Shown here piece after piece: positions 55,261-63,875 of a stretch of DNA of 64,000 nucleotides. The number at the start of each line of letters is the position of its first letter. Positions within the stretch are counted from its first letter, which is position 1. Position numbers and translations under genes: made by a program. The stretch spans positions 310,001 to 374,000 of the forward strand of contig CAWFME010000003.1 in NCBI GenBank assembly GCA_963816955.1, written 5' to 3'. The DNA comes from DATFQI01 sp963816955. GTDB lineage: Bacteria; Actinomycetota; Thermoleophilia; Solirubrobacterales; Solirubrobacteraceae. The notes under the pieces are model-generated. The model saw only the letters and a list, made by a program, of their open reading frames with translations, had not been told where the DNA came from and ran no database searches.

Positions 55261-56736
55261 CTAGTCGGCGGCGATGGTGATGTTGCGCCCCGCCGACTTG
55301 GCGGCGGCGAGCGCGTCCTGCGCGCGGGCGAGGAACAGCTCGGCGGGCTCCTCGCCGTCCCAGCGCGCTACGCCGGCGGAGGCGGTCTGCCCGCGCGGGG
55401 TGGACTCGCGCACGCGGTCCAGCACGTCGCAGGCCTCGCCGAGACCGCAGTTCGGGAGGATCATCGCGAACTCGGTGCCGTCGATCCGCGCGAGGAAGTC
55501 GACCTCGCGCAGCTCGTTGCGCCAGCGCGAGCCGCACTCCTTGATCAGCCGGTCGCCCTCGCGCTCGCCGCGCAGCATGTTGAAGGCGCTCATGTGGTCG
55601 ATGTCGATCGCGGCGATCGTCAGCGGCGACTCGGAGCGGCGCGTGCGCGCCAGCTCGCGCGGGAGCTCCTCGTCCCACATGCGGCGGGTCGCGAGGCCGG
55701 TCAGGGGGTCGGTGAAGGAGAGTCCGGCGAGCCGCTCGCGCAGCGCCGCGTGCTCGATCGCCACCGCGGCCTGGGCCGCCAGCAGGCGAAGCACGCCGCT
55801 CGGCGCGTCCGGGAGCGCCTCGAGCGGGACGCGCCAGATCACGATCAGCACGCCCGCGACGGCGCCGTCGCGCAGCACCGGCTCGAACACCGCGCTGCGC
55901 GCGTCGGTGGCCTCGACGAGCGGCGCGGCGAGCGCGGGGTGCGTGCGCGCGTCGGCGACGAAGTAGGTCTCCTTGGCCGTGAACGCCCGGCCGGGGCCGG
56001 TCTGGTCGCCGCGCGTCTGGATCGTCACGGGCGCGATGTCGGCGCCCGCCATCGCGGTCGAGGTGAACTCGCGGCCGGACGGCTCCAGCAGGAAGGCGAC
56101 GGGCGCGCCCGCGACCTCGCAGGCGGCCTCGCAGACGGCGCGGCGGGCGTCCTCGCCCGCGGCGAGCGCCTTCGCGACGCGGCCGACGGCGCCCATCCCG
56201 CGCGCCTGGTCGCGCAGCATGTCGTTGAAGCGGCGCAGGTCGCGCTCGTTGCTCTCGCGCTCGAGCTCCGAGGCCAGCACGCGCGCGAGCATCGTGAACA
56301 GCTGCTCGTCGGCGGGCTCGAACGCGCAGTACTCGCGCGAGAGCGCCCCCAGCGAGCCGACGCGCGTGCCGTCGGAGAGCTCGAGCGGCACGCCGAGGTA
56401 GGAGGCGGCCTCCATCCGCTGCTGCATCGCCAGCGAGCGGTAGACGCCCTGCTTGGCGACGTCGTCGCACAGGCGCGGCGCGCGGTCCTCGGCCATGTGC
56501 GAGCAGAACGCGTCGCCGAGCGGCGTGGCGAGGTTGGAGCGCAGGCCGAACTCGCCGCCCTTGCGCGTGTCGACGATCCGGTGGATGAACTGGCCGCGGT
56601 CGAGGTGCGCGAGGAACAGCGTCGCCTCGGGCATATGGCGCTCGAGCAGGTCGAGCACGGCCCGGGTGGCGTCCGCGAAGGAGCGATAGCTCGACGAGGA
56701 GGCCTGGGCGGCAGCCGTGATCGCGCTCGTGTCCAT
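55261..56736 (-). CDS. GAF-GAF-GGDEF protein with degenerate active site and intact I-site
   Basis: 491 residues. First GAF (~20-165: DAFCSHMAEDRAPRLCDDVA, YLGVPLELSDG), a second GAF-like region (~190-330), then GGDEF (~335-491). The signature is DGTEF (419-423), not GGDEF, so cyclase activity is doubtful. The RxxD inhibitory c-di-GMP site (REVD, 410-413) is preserved at the correct spacing. The metal-site DIDHM is retained. Such proteins can act as c-di-GMP receptors. No membrane segment. Confidence 0.88.
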   Translation of the reverse strand: MDTSAITAAAQASSSSYRSFADATRAVLDLLERHMPEATLFLAHLDRGQFIHRIVDTRKGGEFGLRSNLATPLGDAFCSHMAEDRAPRLCDDVAKQGVYRSLAMQQRMEAASYLGVPLELSDGTRVGSLGALSREYCAFEPADEQLFTMLARVLASELERESNERDLRRFNDMLRDQARGMGAVGRVAKALAAGEDARRAVCEAACEVAGAPVAFLLEPSGREFTSTAMAGADIAPVTIQTRGDQTGPGRAFTAKETYFVADARTHPALAAPLVEATDARSAVFEPVLRDGAVAGVLIVIWRVPLEALPDAPSGVLRLLAAQAAVAIEHAALRERLAGLSFTDPLTGLATRRMWDEELPRELARTRRSESPLTIAAIDIDHMSAFNMLRGEREGDRLIKECGSRWRNELREVDFLARIDGTEFAMILPNCGLGEACDVLDRVRESTPRGQTASAGVARWDGEEPAELFLARAQDALAAAKSAGRNITIAAD

Positions 56737-56786
56737 GGGTATGCATTGTCTCCCTGACGAGGCCCGCTCAAAATCGGTAATCCGTC

Positions 56787-56792
56787 TAGCCT
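56787..56792 (+). promoter_or_regulatory. -10 box (TAGCCT) for leaderless FAH gene
   Basis: TAGCCT followed by 7 nt and ATG 56800; no ribosome binding site. Confidence 0.5.
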
Positions 56793-56799
56793 GCCGCGA

Positions 56800-57582
56800 A
56801 TGAGACTCGCCACCTTCCTCCCTCCGGGCGGCTCCGAGCCGGTCGCCGGCGAGGTACGCGGCGACGAGGCCGTCGCCTTCGCGGAGGGAACCGTGCTCGA
56901 CCGCCTCGCCAGTGGCGACCGGACCCCCGCGGACGGCGCCGCGCACGCCCTCGCGGACGTGACGCTGCTGGCCCCGGTGCCGCAGCCGCGGGCGATCTTC
57001 GGCATCGGCCTCAACTACGCCGCCCACGCCGCCGAGACCGGCGCGCAGTTGCCCGAGACGCCGATGGTCTTCCTCAAGCTCCCGAGCTCGAGCGTCCCCG
57101 GCAGCGGGCCCGTCCGCTGCCCCGCGGTGGTCAAGCGGCTCGACTACGAGGTCGAGCTCGCGGTCGTCATGGGCGCCGGCGGCGAGATCGCGGGCTACGC
57201 GGTCGCCGACGACGTCTCCGCGCGCGACCTCCAGAAGCGCGAGCCGCGCTGGGTCCGCGCCAAGGGCTTCGACACCTCCTGCCCCTGGGGCCCGTGGATC
57301 ACGACCGCCGACGAGGTGCCCGACCCGCAGAACCTGCGGATCGCCAGCCAGGTCAACGGCGAGACCCGCCAGGACTCGACCACCGCCGACCTCGTCTTCG
57401 GCCCGCAGTCGCTCGTGGACTTCATCGCCGAGACCTGCACGCTCGCGCCCGGCGACCTGATCCTCACCGGAACCCCGCAGGGCGTCGGCCAGGCGATGGA
57501 CCCGCCGCGCTTCCTGCAGCCAGGCGACGTCGTGCGCTGCGAGGTCGAGGGCCTCGGCGCGATCGAGCACGCGATCGAGTGA
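56800..57582 (+). CDS. Fumarylacetoacetate hydrolase (FAH) family protein
   Basis: 260 residues. A short N-terminal domain precedes the FAH fold: IFGIGLNYAAHAAE, the metal-binding acidic DYEVELAVVMG, VADDVSARDLQKRE, and LILTGTPQGVGQAMDPPRFL. Members hydrolyse or decarboxylate acylpyruvates and 2-hydroxyhepta-dienedioates in aromatic breakdown. The substrate is not determined. It converges on clpP across a hairpin. Confidence 0.9.
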   Translation: MRLATFLPPGGSEPVAGEVRGDEAVAFAEGTVLDRLASGDRTPADGAAHALADVTLLAPVPQPRAIFGIGLNYAAHAAETGAQLPETPMVFLKLPSSSVPGSGPVRCPAVVKRLDYEVELAVVMGAGGEIAGYAVADDVSARDLQKREPRWVRAKGFDTSCPWGPWITTADEVPDPQNLRIASQVNGETRQDSTTADLVFGPQSLVDFIAETCTLAPGDLILTGTPQGVGQAMDPPRFLQPGDVVRCEVEGLGAIEHAIE

Positions 57583-57608
57583 GGCTCAGCCGGCCTGCGC
57601 CGCAGCCC

Positions 57609-57627
57609 CGGGGAGGTTTCTTCCCCG
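57609..57627. terminator. Hairpin between convergent genes
   Basis: CGGGGA (57609-57614), 7-nt loop with TTT, TCCCCG (57622-57627), between the FAH gene and clpP; can serve both strands. Confidence 0.5.
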
Positions 57628-57635
57628 CCGAGCGC

Positions 57636-58217
57636 TCAGTGCTCGTGGATGACGCGGTCGATCAGGCCGTACTCGGCGGCCTGGTCGGCCTTGAAGAAGC
57701 GGTCGCGCTCCATGTCCCTGCGGACCTCTTCCTCGGGGCGGCCCGTGTGCTTCGCGTAGATCTCGTCGATGCGCTTGCGCGTCTTGATGATCTCTTTCGC
57801 GTGGATCTCGATGTCCGTGGACTGGCCCTCGAAGCCGGCCGAGGGCTGGTGGATCAGGATCCGCGAGTTGGGCAGCGCCATGCGCTTGCCCTTCGCGCCG
57901 CCGGCCAGCAGCAGCGAGCCCATCGACATCGCGATCCCGACGCACATCGTCGCGACGTCGGGCTTGATGAAGTTCATCGTGTCGTAGATCGCCAGCCCGG
58001 CGTAGATCGAGCCGCCGGGCGAGTTGATGTAGAGCGAGATGTCCTTGTCGGGGTCCGAGGACTCCAGGTGCAGCAGCTGCGCGACGATCAGGTTCGCGAC
58101 CTGGTCGTCCACGGCGCTGCCGAGGAAGATGATGCGCTCGTTGAGCAGGCGGGAGAAGATGTCGAACTCGCGCTCGCCACGGGCGGTGCGCTCGATGACC
58201 ATGGGGACCAGCGGCAT
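57636..58217 (-). CDS. clpP: ATP-dependent Clp protease proteolytic subunit
   Basis: 193 residues, the normal size. Catalytic Ser in GIAMSMGSLLLAGG (~95), His in LIHQPSAG (~120), Asp in IDEIYAKHTG region (~170), with YINSPGGSIYAGLAIYDTM upstream. It forms the barrel peptidase with ClpX/ClpC, neither of which is in this window. TATCGT (58230-58225) ends 7 nt before the ATG. It stands alone rather than as a clpP1P2 pair. Confidence 0.97.
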   Translation of the reverse strand: MPLVPMVIERTARGEREFDIFSRLLNERIIFLGSAVDDQVANLIVAQLLHLESSDPDKDISLYINSPGGSIYAGLAIYDTMNFIKPDVATMCVGIAMSMGSLLLAGGAKGKRMALPNSRILIHQPSAGFEGQSTDIEIHAKEIIKTRKRIDEIYAKHTGRPEEEVRRDMERDRFFKADQAAEYGLIDRVIHEH

Positions 58218-58224
58218 GGCCCGC

Positions 58225-58230
58225 ACGATA
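58225..58230 (-). promoter_or_regulatory. -10 box (TATCGT) for leaderless clpP
   Basis: TATCGT on the minus strand, 7 nt (gcgggcc) before the clpP ATG at 58217. Confidence 0.55.
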
Positions 58231-58240
58231 GCCGAGCGCG

Positions 58241-60529
58241 TCAGCGGGATCGCGTCGCCTCGACGGCCGCCGCCGCCGACTGCGCGCGCAGCCACTCGGT
58301 GATCTCGGCCGCGGGCAGCGGCGGGCTCAGGAAGAAGCCCTGCACCAGCTCGCAGCCGAACTCGCGCAGGCGCCGCATCGCGGCCGCGTCCTCGGCGCCC
58401 TCCGCGACCACCCGCAGGCGCAGCGCCTGGGCCATCTGCACGGTCGAGCGCACGATCGCGGCGGCGTCCTCGTCGCGGCCCAGCTCGAGCACGAACGAGC
58501 GGTCGATCTTGATCTCGTCGAGCGAGAGCTTGCTCAGGTAGGCCAGCGACGTCTGGCCCGTCCCGAAGTCGTCGAGCGAGAGGCCGACGCCGAGCTCGCG
58601 CAGCGCGCCGAGCACCTCCATCGTGCGGCGCGGGTCGGCCATCACGAGGTTCTCGGTGATCTCGAGGTGCAGCCGCTCGGCGGGCACCTCCCAGCGCTCG
58701 AGCGCGGCGGCCACGTCGCCCGGGAGCTGGCGGTCGATCAGGTTGACCTGGCCGAGGTTGACCGCCACGGAGAGCTCGAGCCCCTCGTCCGCCCACGCCG
58801 CGCACTGCGCGAGCGCCCGGTCGATCACGTGCAGCGTCAGCGGGCGCATCAGGTCGGTCTGCTCGGCGTAGGGGAGGAACTGCGCCGGCTGGAGCATCCC
58901 GCGCTCGGGGTGGTCCCAGCGCACGAGCGCCTCGACGCCGGTGATCTGCTGCTCGGCCAGCGTCGCCTTCGGCTGGTAGTGGACGACGAGCTCGCCGGCC
59001 TCGATCCCGCGCCGCAGCTCGGAGACGATCGCCAGCCGGTCGCGGCTGTGCATGTCGCGCCCGGCGTCGTAGAGCTCCGTGCCCGTCCGGGCGCTCTTGG
59101 CCTGGTACATCGCGACGTCGGCGCGCTGGACGAGCTCGTCGGCGTCGTGGCCGTGCTCGGGGAAGACGGCGCCGCCCACGCTGGCGTCGACCGCCAGCAG
59201 CAGGCCCTCGACGGCGAACGGCGTCTTGAGCTGCGCGCGCAGCCGCTCGCCGATGACATGGGCCTCCGCGGCGCCGGTGTCGGGCAGCAGCACGCCGAAC
59301 TCGTCGCCGCCGAGGCGCGCGAGCAGGTCGTCGTCGCGCAGCCCGGCGGCCAGGCGCGGGCCGATCTGGCGCAGCAGCAGGTCGCCCGCCTTGTGGCCGA
59401 GCGTGTCGTTGAGCTCCTTGAACCCGTCGAGGTCGATCAGCAGGAACGCGAGCGGGCGGCCGGTCCGGCCGGCGGCGACGATCAGCTCGTCCATCCGCTC
59501 GCCGAGCCGGCGGCGGTTCGCGAGCCCGGTCAGCTCGTCGGTGATCGCCTGCTTGCGGGTGACGGCGAGCACGCGGACCTCGCGGAACGCGATCACCGCG
59601 CGGCCGGCGGCCGCGAGCAGCGCGATCGTGGCGAGCACCAGCGCGGGAGTGCCGAGCGAGCGCAGGTTGCCGTAGATGAGCAGCCCGAGCGCGGTCAGCG
59701 TGGTCAGCGTCGGCATCGCCAGCGCGAAGCGGCTGCCGGCGAGCCGCCCGACGCGACGGCGCTCGGGCAGCTGCCACGCGGCGAGCCCGGCGAGCACCAT
59801 CCCGGCCGGCCACAGCGCGTCGAGCACGGTGCCCTCGACGTAGGTGCCGACCGTCACGGTGTTGAGGTAGAGCCCGTCGCCGATGCCGAGCAGCACGAGC
59901 GCGCCGGCGAGCAGCAGCAGGGCGCGCTCGGGGCGCCAGTGGGCGATCGCGCAGCCGAGCACGACGAAGGCGCCCAGCAGCAGGTCGGCGAGCGGGTAGG
60001 CGAGGTTGGTGGCGACGGTCGAGGTCGAGCCCTCTCCCGCAGCCAATAGCACCGGGAGGAGGAGCGCCGCGCCGACCGATGCCGCGGCGCAGGCGCCGGC
60101 GATGCCGTCGAGCCAGACGCCGGTGCCGAGGCCCTGCGCTCGGCGGCGCAGGAGCAGCACGAGCGTCGCGTAGGCGCAGGGGTAGAAGAGCAGGTACAGC
60201 GCGTCGGAGATCGAGGGGTAGGGCGCGACCTCGAGCTGCGAATAGGCGAGCTGCCACACGAGGTCGCCAGCCGTCCAGAAGACCATCCCGGCGCCGAGGG
60301 CCAGCCACGCGGCGCGCTCCTGGCGCAGCGCGATCCCGCGCGCGGCGCACAGCAGCGCGGCGAGCGCGAGCAGCCCGTAGTAGAGCGCCAGGTCGATGGC
60401 GTTCCAGATCCCGCCCTGCGGCCGCTGCACCTGGAAGGCGAAGTAGAGCACCGCACCCGCGATCGCCAGCGCGCCCGTGAGGCGTACGGCCGTGGCGAGG
60501 CGGGAGCTGAGCTGGCTGGCGAGCGGCAT
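58241..60529 (-). CDS. Membrane-bound GGDEF-EAL protein
   Basis: 762 residues. The N-terminal ~330 residues form 8-10 membrane helices with no known sensor domain (LALYYGLLALAALLCAARGI and others). GGDEF follows, with intact GGDEF at 407-411 and inhibitory RDDD four residues plus five upstream, then EAL with EAL at 533-535 and DDFGTG. Both enzymes look complete. It probably senses a membrane or extracellular signal. The start at 60529 begins just before the first helix; upstream sequence lacks a ribosome binding site. Confidence 0.9.
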   Translation of the reverse strand: MPLASQLSSRLATAVRLTGALAIAGAVLYFAFQVQRPQGGIWNAIDLALYYGLLALAALLCAARGIALRQERAAWLALGAGMVFWTAGDLVWQLAYSQLEVAPYPSISDALYLLFYPCAYATLVLLLRRRAQGLGTGVWLDGIAGACAAASVGAALLLPVLLAAGEGSTSTVATNLAYPLADLLLGAFVVLGCAIAHWRPERALLLLAGALVLLGIGDGLYLNTVTVGTYVEGTVLDALWPAGMVLAGLAAWQLPERRRVGRLAGSRFALAMPTLTTLTALGLLIYGNLRSLGTPALVLATIALLAAAGRAVIAFREVRVLAVTRKQAITDELTGLANRRRLGERMDELIVAAGRTGRPLAFLLIDLDGFKELNDTLGHKAGDLLLRQIGPRLAAGLRDDDLLARLGGDEFGVLLPDTGAAEAHVIGERLRAQLKTPFAVEGLLLAVDASVGGAVFPEHGHDADELVQRADVAMYQAKSARTGTELYDAGRDMHSRDRLAIVSELRRGIEAGELVVHYQPKATLAEQQITGVEALVRWDHPERGMLQPAQFLPYAEQTDLMRPLTLHVIDRALAQCAAWADEGLELSVAVNLGQVNLIDRQLPGDVAAALERWEVPAERLHLEITENLVMADPRRTMEVLGALRELGVGLSLDDFGTGQTSLAYLSKLSLDEIKIDRSFVLELGRDEDAAAIVRSTVQMAQALRLRVVAEGAEDAAAMRRLREFGCELVQGFFLSPPLPAAEITEWLRAQSAAAAVEATRSR

Positions 60530-60614
60530 GGCGGCTGGAAGGGACGAGGTCCTCCAGCCACGGATTCGGCCCGCGCCGCCGGTTCTTGAACGGGGGGCGT
60601 CGACGCGCACGCCC

Positions 60615-60653
60615 GGCGCGCGGTCGCGGGGCAGGAACCCGCGACCGCGCGCC
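60615..60653 (-). terminator. Strong hairpin after the response regulator gene
   Basis: A perfect 16-bp stem, GGCGCGCGGTCGCGGG (60615-60630) with its complement (60638-60653), and a 7-nt loop. It lies 15 nt past the stop of the minus-strand regulator and upstream of the GGDEF-EAL gene. No T-run. Confidence 0.55.
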
Positions 60654-60667
60654 GCGCGCGCCGCCTA

Positions 60668-61246
60668 CTAGGCGGCGACGCCCGCGTGCGGGCGTGCGCG
60701 CAGCTGCCCGAGCACCCGCTCGGTGCGGCGCTGCACGCGCCGGCGGTCCAGCCGCAGCGCGTCAGCGACGTCCCCGGGCGGGGTGCGGTCGATCAGCATC
60801 GCGAGCAGCGCGAGGTCGTCCGGGTCCACCAGATGAGCGGCGGCCTCGAGCTCGGCGGCGGCCATCTCCGGGAGGGAGGTGCCGCCGCGGGCGACGACGC
60901 GGACGGCCTCGAAGAGCTCGGCAGGCTCGGCCTGCTTGTCGACGAGGCCGGCCGCGCCGGCCACGCGGGCGAGGAGCCCGAGGGACGGGTCGGGCTCCGC
61001 CGTGTAGATGATCACCTGCGGCGGGTTCTCGAGCGCGCGCAGGCGGCGGGTCAGAGCCGGGCCGTCCGCGTCAGGCAGGCGGTGCTCGCAAAGCACCACG
61101 TCCGGTGTGCGGCGCGCGACGAGGTCTGCTCCGTCATGCGCCCCGGTTGCCGTACCGACCGGCACGAGGCCCGGCTCAGCGCGCAGCAGCACCACGAGAC
61201 CGGCCCGCGCGGCGGGCTGGGGATCGACGATGGCGATGCGCGTCAT
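60668..61246 (-). CDS. Atypical response regulator with Glu at the phosphorylation site
   Basis: 192 residues. A receiver domain (1-120) has a single Asp8 in the acidic pocket, Glu54 in DVVLCEHRLPDADG where Asp is normally phosphorylated, Thr in VIIYTA, and Lys in GLVDKQAEP. The C-terminal ~55 residues (LALLAMLIDRTPPGDVADAL, then RRRVQRRTERVLGQL) look like a shortened LuxR-type helix-turn-helix. The Glu may lock it in an active-like state. Confidence 0.82.
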   Translation of the reverse strand: MTRIAIVDPQPAARAGLVVLLRAEPGLVPVGTATGAHDGADLVARRTPDVVLCEHRLPDADGPALTRRLRALENPPQVIIYTAEPDPSLGLLARVAGAAGLVDKQAEPAELFEAVRVVARGGTSLPEMAAAELEAAAHLVDPDDLALLAMLIDRTPPGDVADALRLDRRRVQRRTERVLGQLRARPHAGVAA

Positions 61247-61320
61247 GGGGGTGGACGATTCCAGCCCGGTCTGAATCCGTCCTAAAGGGTTTGGGAGCGC
61301 TTCCTGAGAGACTGCGGCGC

Positions 61321-63663
61321 ATGCCCCGCATCCTGACCGTCTTGCCCCTCGCCGCCGCGCTCCTCCTCGGCGCCACCCCGGCGCTGGCGGCGAAGACCGG
61401 CTACCGCGCCGAGATCCGCCGCACCACCGGCGGCGTCCCGCACGTCAAGGCGCGCGACTTCGGCTCGCTCGGCTTCGGCCTCGGCTACGCGTACGCGCAG
61501 GACCAGCTCTGCGAGTACGCGAGCATGATCGTGACGGTCAGCGCGCAGCGCTCGCGCTACTTCGGCAGCGAGGCGGAGTCGCCCAACGGCGGCACCAACC
61601 TGCAGTCGGACTTCTTCTGGCAGCGGATCAAGGACGCCAAGACCGTCGAGAGGCTGATCAAGCGGCGCGCGCCGCACGGGCCCTCGAAGGCCGTGCGCCA
61701 GAACATCAAGGGCTTCGCCGCGGGCTACAACGCCTACCTGCGCAAGACGGGCCGCGCGAAGCTCCCCGACCCGACCTGCCGCGGCAAGGCGTGGGTGCGC
61801 CCGATCACCACGCTCGACGTCTACCGCCGCTTCTACCAGCTCGGCCTGCGCGCCAGCTCGGGCAACTTCCTGCGCGAGATCGTGTCCGCGGCGCCGCCCG
61901 CGGCGGGAGCGTCGGCGCAGGCCTCCGCGCTGCCGACCCCGGAGCAGCTGCGCGAGCGGCTTGCCGGCGACCCCGTGCTCGGCTCCAGCCACACGCTCGG
62001 CTCCAACGCCTATGGCGTCGGCTCGGAGGGCACGCGCGACGGGCGCTCGGTCCTGCTCGGCAACCCGCACTTCCCCTGGCAGGGCTCCGAGCGCTGGTAC
62101 GAGATGCAGCTGACCGTGCCCGGCAAGCTGAACGCGATCGGCGCCGGCCTTCAGGGCGTGCCGGTGGTCAACATCGGCTTCAACAAGCACGTCGCGTGGA
62201 GCCACACGGTCTCGACCGCGCGCCGCTTCACGCCGTACGAGCTGCGGCTGAAGTCCGGCGACCCGCGCAGCTACGTCGTCGACGGCAAGGCGGTCAAGAT
62301 GCGCCGCCGCAGCGTCTCCGTGCGCACGCCGTCGGGCACCCAGCGGCACACGTTCTACGAGACGCGCTGGGGGCCGGTGTTCGACTTCCCCGTGGCGGGC
62401 CTGACGTGGGACGCGAAGAACGCATACGCGCTCGCGGACGTCAACGCGGACAACTTCCGCCTGACCAACCAGTGGTTCGAGTACGACAAGGCCCGCTCCG
62501 TCGGGGACCTGCGCCGCGCCTCGGCGAAGGTGCAGGGCAACCCGTGGGTCAACGTGATCGCGGCCGACTCCGCCGGCCGCGCGTACTACGCCGACGACTC
62601 GGTCGTGCCGAACGTCGACGCGGCGCTGCAGCGCCGCTGCTCGACCTCGGCGAAGGCGCCGCTGCTCCTGAGCGCCGGCGTGATCCTGCTCGACGGCTCC
62701 AAGAAGTCGTGCGCGTGGGGCAACGACCGCGACGCCGTGACCCGCGGCATCCTCGGCCCGAGGGCGCTCCCGCGCGCGACCCGGCGCGACTACGTCGAGA
62801 ACTCCAACGACTCCTACTGGCTGCCGAGCGCGCGCTTCCGCCTGGCCGGCTTCCCGCGCATCATCGGCCCGGAGGGCACGCAGCGGCTGCTGCGCACGCG
62901 GCTCGGGCTCGTGCAGGCCGAGCAGCGGCTGGCGGGCACGGACGGGCTCGGCCCGGCCGGCTTCACGATCGACAGCATGAAGGCGGTCTTCAACGCCAAC
63001 CGCAACCTGTCGGCGGAGCTGGCCAAGGACGCCACGGTGCAGGCCTGCGCCCGCGGCGGCGCGGACCTCGCCGAGGCGTGCGCGGTGCTGATCGGCTGGG
63101 ACGGCCGCGCCGACACGACCGCACGCGGCGCCGTGCTGTGGCGCGAGTACTGGTCGCGGCTCTCGGGGGCCGGCGTGCCGTGGACGGTCCCGTTCGACCC
63201 GGCCGACCCGGTCAACACCCCGCGCGATCTGGACGCCAACGACCCCAAGGTCACCGACGCCCTGCGCGGCGCGGTCGAGGACCTGCGCGCCAAGGGCATC
63301 CCGCTCGACGTGCCGCTCGGCGACAAGCAGGCCGAGCCGCGCGGCAGCGAGCGCATCGGCATCCCGGGCTGCTCGGAGGGCGAGGGGTGCTTCAACATCA
63401 TCTCGACCCGCCGTGACGACCAGGGCAACTACGACCCGTTCACGGGCTCGTCGTTCGTGATGGCGGCAGGGTTCGACTCGCGCGGGCGCCCGAGCGGCTC
63501 TGCGGTCCTCTCCTACTCCCAGTCCGAGAACCCGGACTCGCCGTTCTACGCCGACCAGACCCGGCTGTTCTCGCAGGAGCAGTGGCTGCCGATGCGGTTC
63601 ACCGAGGCCCAGATCAAGGCCGACCCGAGCTACTCGAGGCGGGTGGTGACCGGCCGCAGGTGA
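61321..63663 (+). CDS. Secreted Ntn-hydrolase acylase (aculeacin A/PvdQ-type)
   Basis: 780 residues. Signal peptide (ILTVLPLAAALLLGATPALA), an alpha-chain region with LGYAYAQDQLCEY, then the self-processing site TLGSNAYG with nucleophile Ser228, SVLLGNPHFPWQGSERWYEM, VPVVNIGFNKHVAWSHTVS and VENSNDSYWLP. This matches aculeacin A acylase and PvdQ more closely than the acylase at 10290. It would hydrolyse long-chain amides such as acyl-homoserine lactones or lipopeptides. GAGACT lies 7 nt before the ATG. Confidence 0.92.
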   Translation: MPRILTVLPLAAALLLGATPALAAKTGYRAEIRRTTGGVPHVKARDFGSLGFGLGYAYAQDQLCEYASMIVTVSAQRSRYFGSEAESPNGGTNLQSDFFWQRIKDAKTVERLIKRRAPHGPSKAVRQNIKGFAAGYNAYLRKTGRAKLPDPTCRGKAWVRPITTLDVYRRFYQLGLRASSGNFLREIVSAAPPAAGASAQASALPTPEQLRERLAGDPVLGSSHTLGSNAYGVGSEGTRDGRSVLLGNPHFPWQGSERWYEMQLTVPGKLNAIGAGLQGVPVVNIGFNKHVAWSHTVSTARRFTPYELRLKSGDPRSYVVDGKAVKMRRRSVSVRTPSGTQRHTFYETRWGPVFDFPVAGLTWDAKNAYALADVNADNFRLTNQWFEYDKARSVGDLRRASAKVQGNPWVNVIAADSAGRAYYADDSVVPNVDAALQRRCSTSAKAPLLLSAGVILLDGSKKSCAWGNDRDAVTRGILGPRALPRATRRDYVENSNDSYWLPSARFRLAGFPRIIGPEGTQRLLRTRLGLVQAEQRLAGTDGLGPAGFTIDSMKAVFNANRNLSAELAKDATVQACARGGADLAEACAVLIGWDGRADTTARGAVLWREYWSRLSGAGVPWTVPFDPADPVNTPRDLDANDPKVTDALRGAVEDLRAKGIPLDVPLGDKQAEPRGSERIGIPGCSEGEGCFNIISTRRDDQGNYDPFTGSSFVMAAGFDSRGRPSGSAVLSYSQSENPDSPFYADQTRLFSQEQWLPMRFTEAQIKADPSYSRRVVTGRR

Positions 63664-63875
63664 GAACCGACGCGCGAGGGATCGCGCTCGTCGTCGTCTC
63701 GACCCTTCAGGTCGGGGCGGCGTTCGCCGTCACGCTGTTCGACGAGGTCGGCAGCGCCGGAGCGGCGCTGCTCCGGCTGGACATCGCCGCGCTCGTGCTG
63801 CTGGCCGTCTGGCGCCCGAGCCGGCCGTCGCTGGTGGGGCAGGAAAACCACCAACGCGGCTTGAGTGATTCGTGA
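63660..63875 (+). pseudogene. EamA family transporter, truncated
   Basis: The GTG start overlaps the acylase stop (GTGA). The first ~57 codons encode a clear EamA/RhtA-like start (QVGAAFAVTLFDEVGSAGAA, then LLRLDIAALVLLAVWRP), about two of the ten expected helices. From about 63830 the similarity stops and the frame runs 13-15 unrelated codons to TGA. Composition also becomes less GC-rich beyond this point. The gene is interrupted by an insertion, a rearrangement or an assembly join. Confidence 0.7.
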
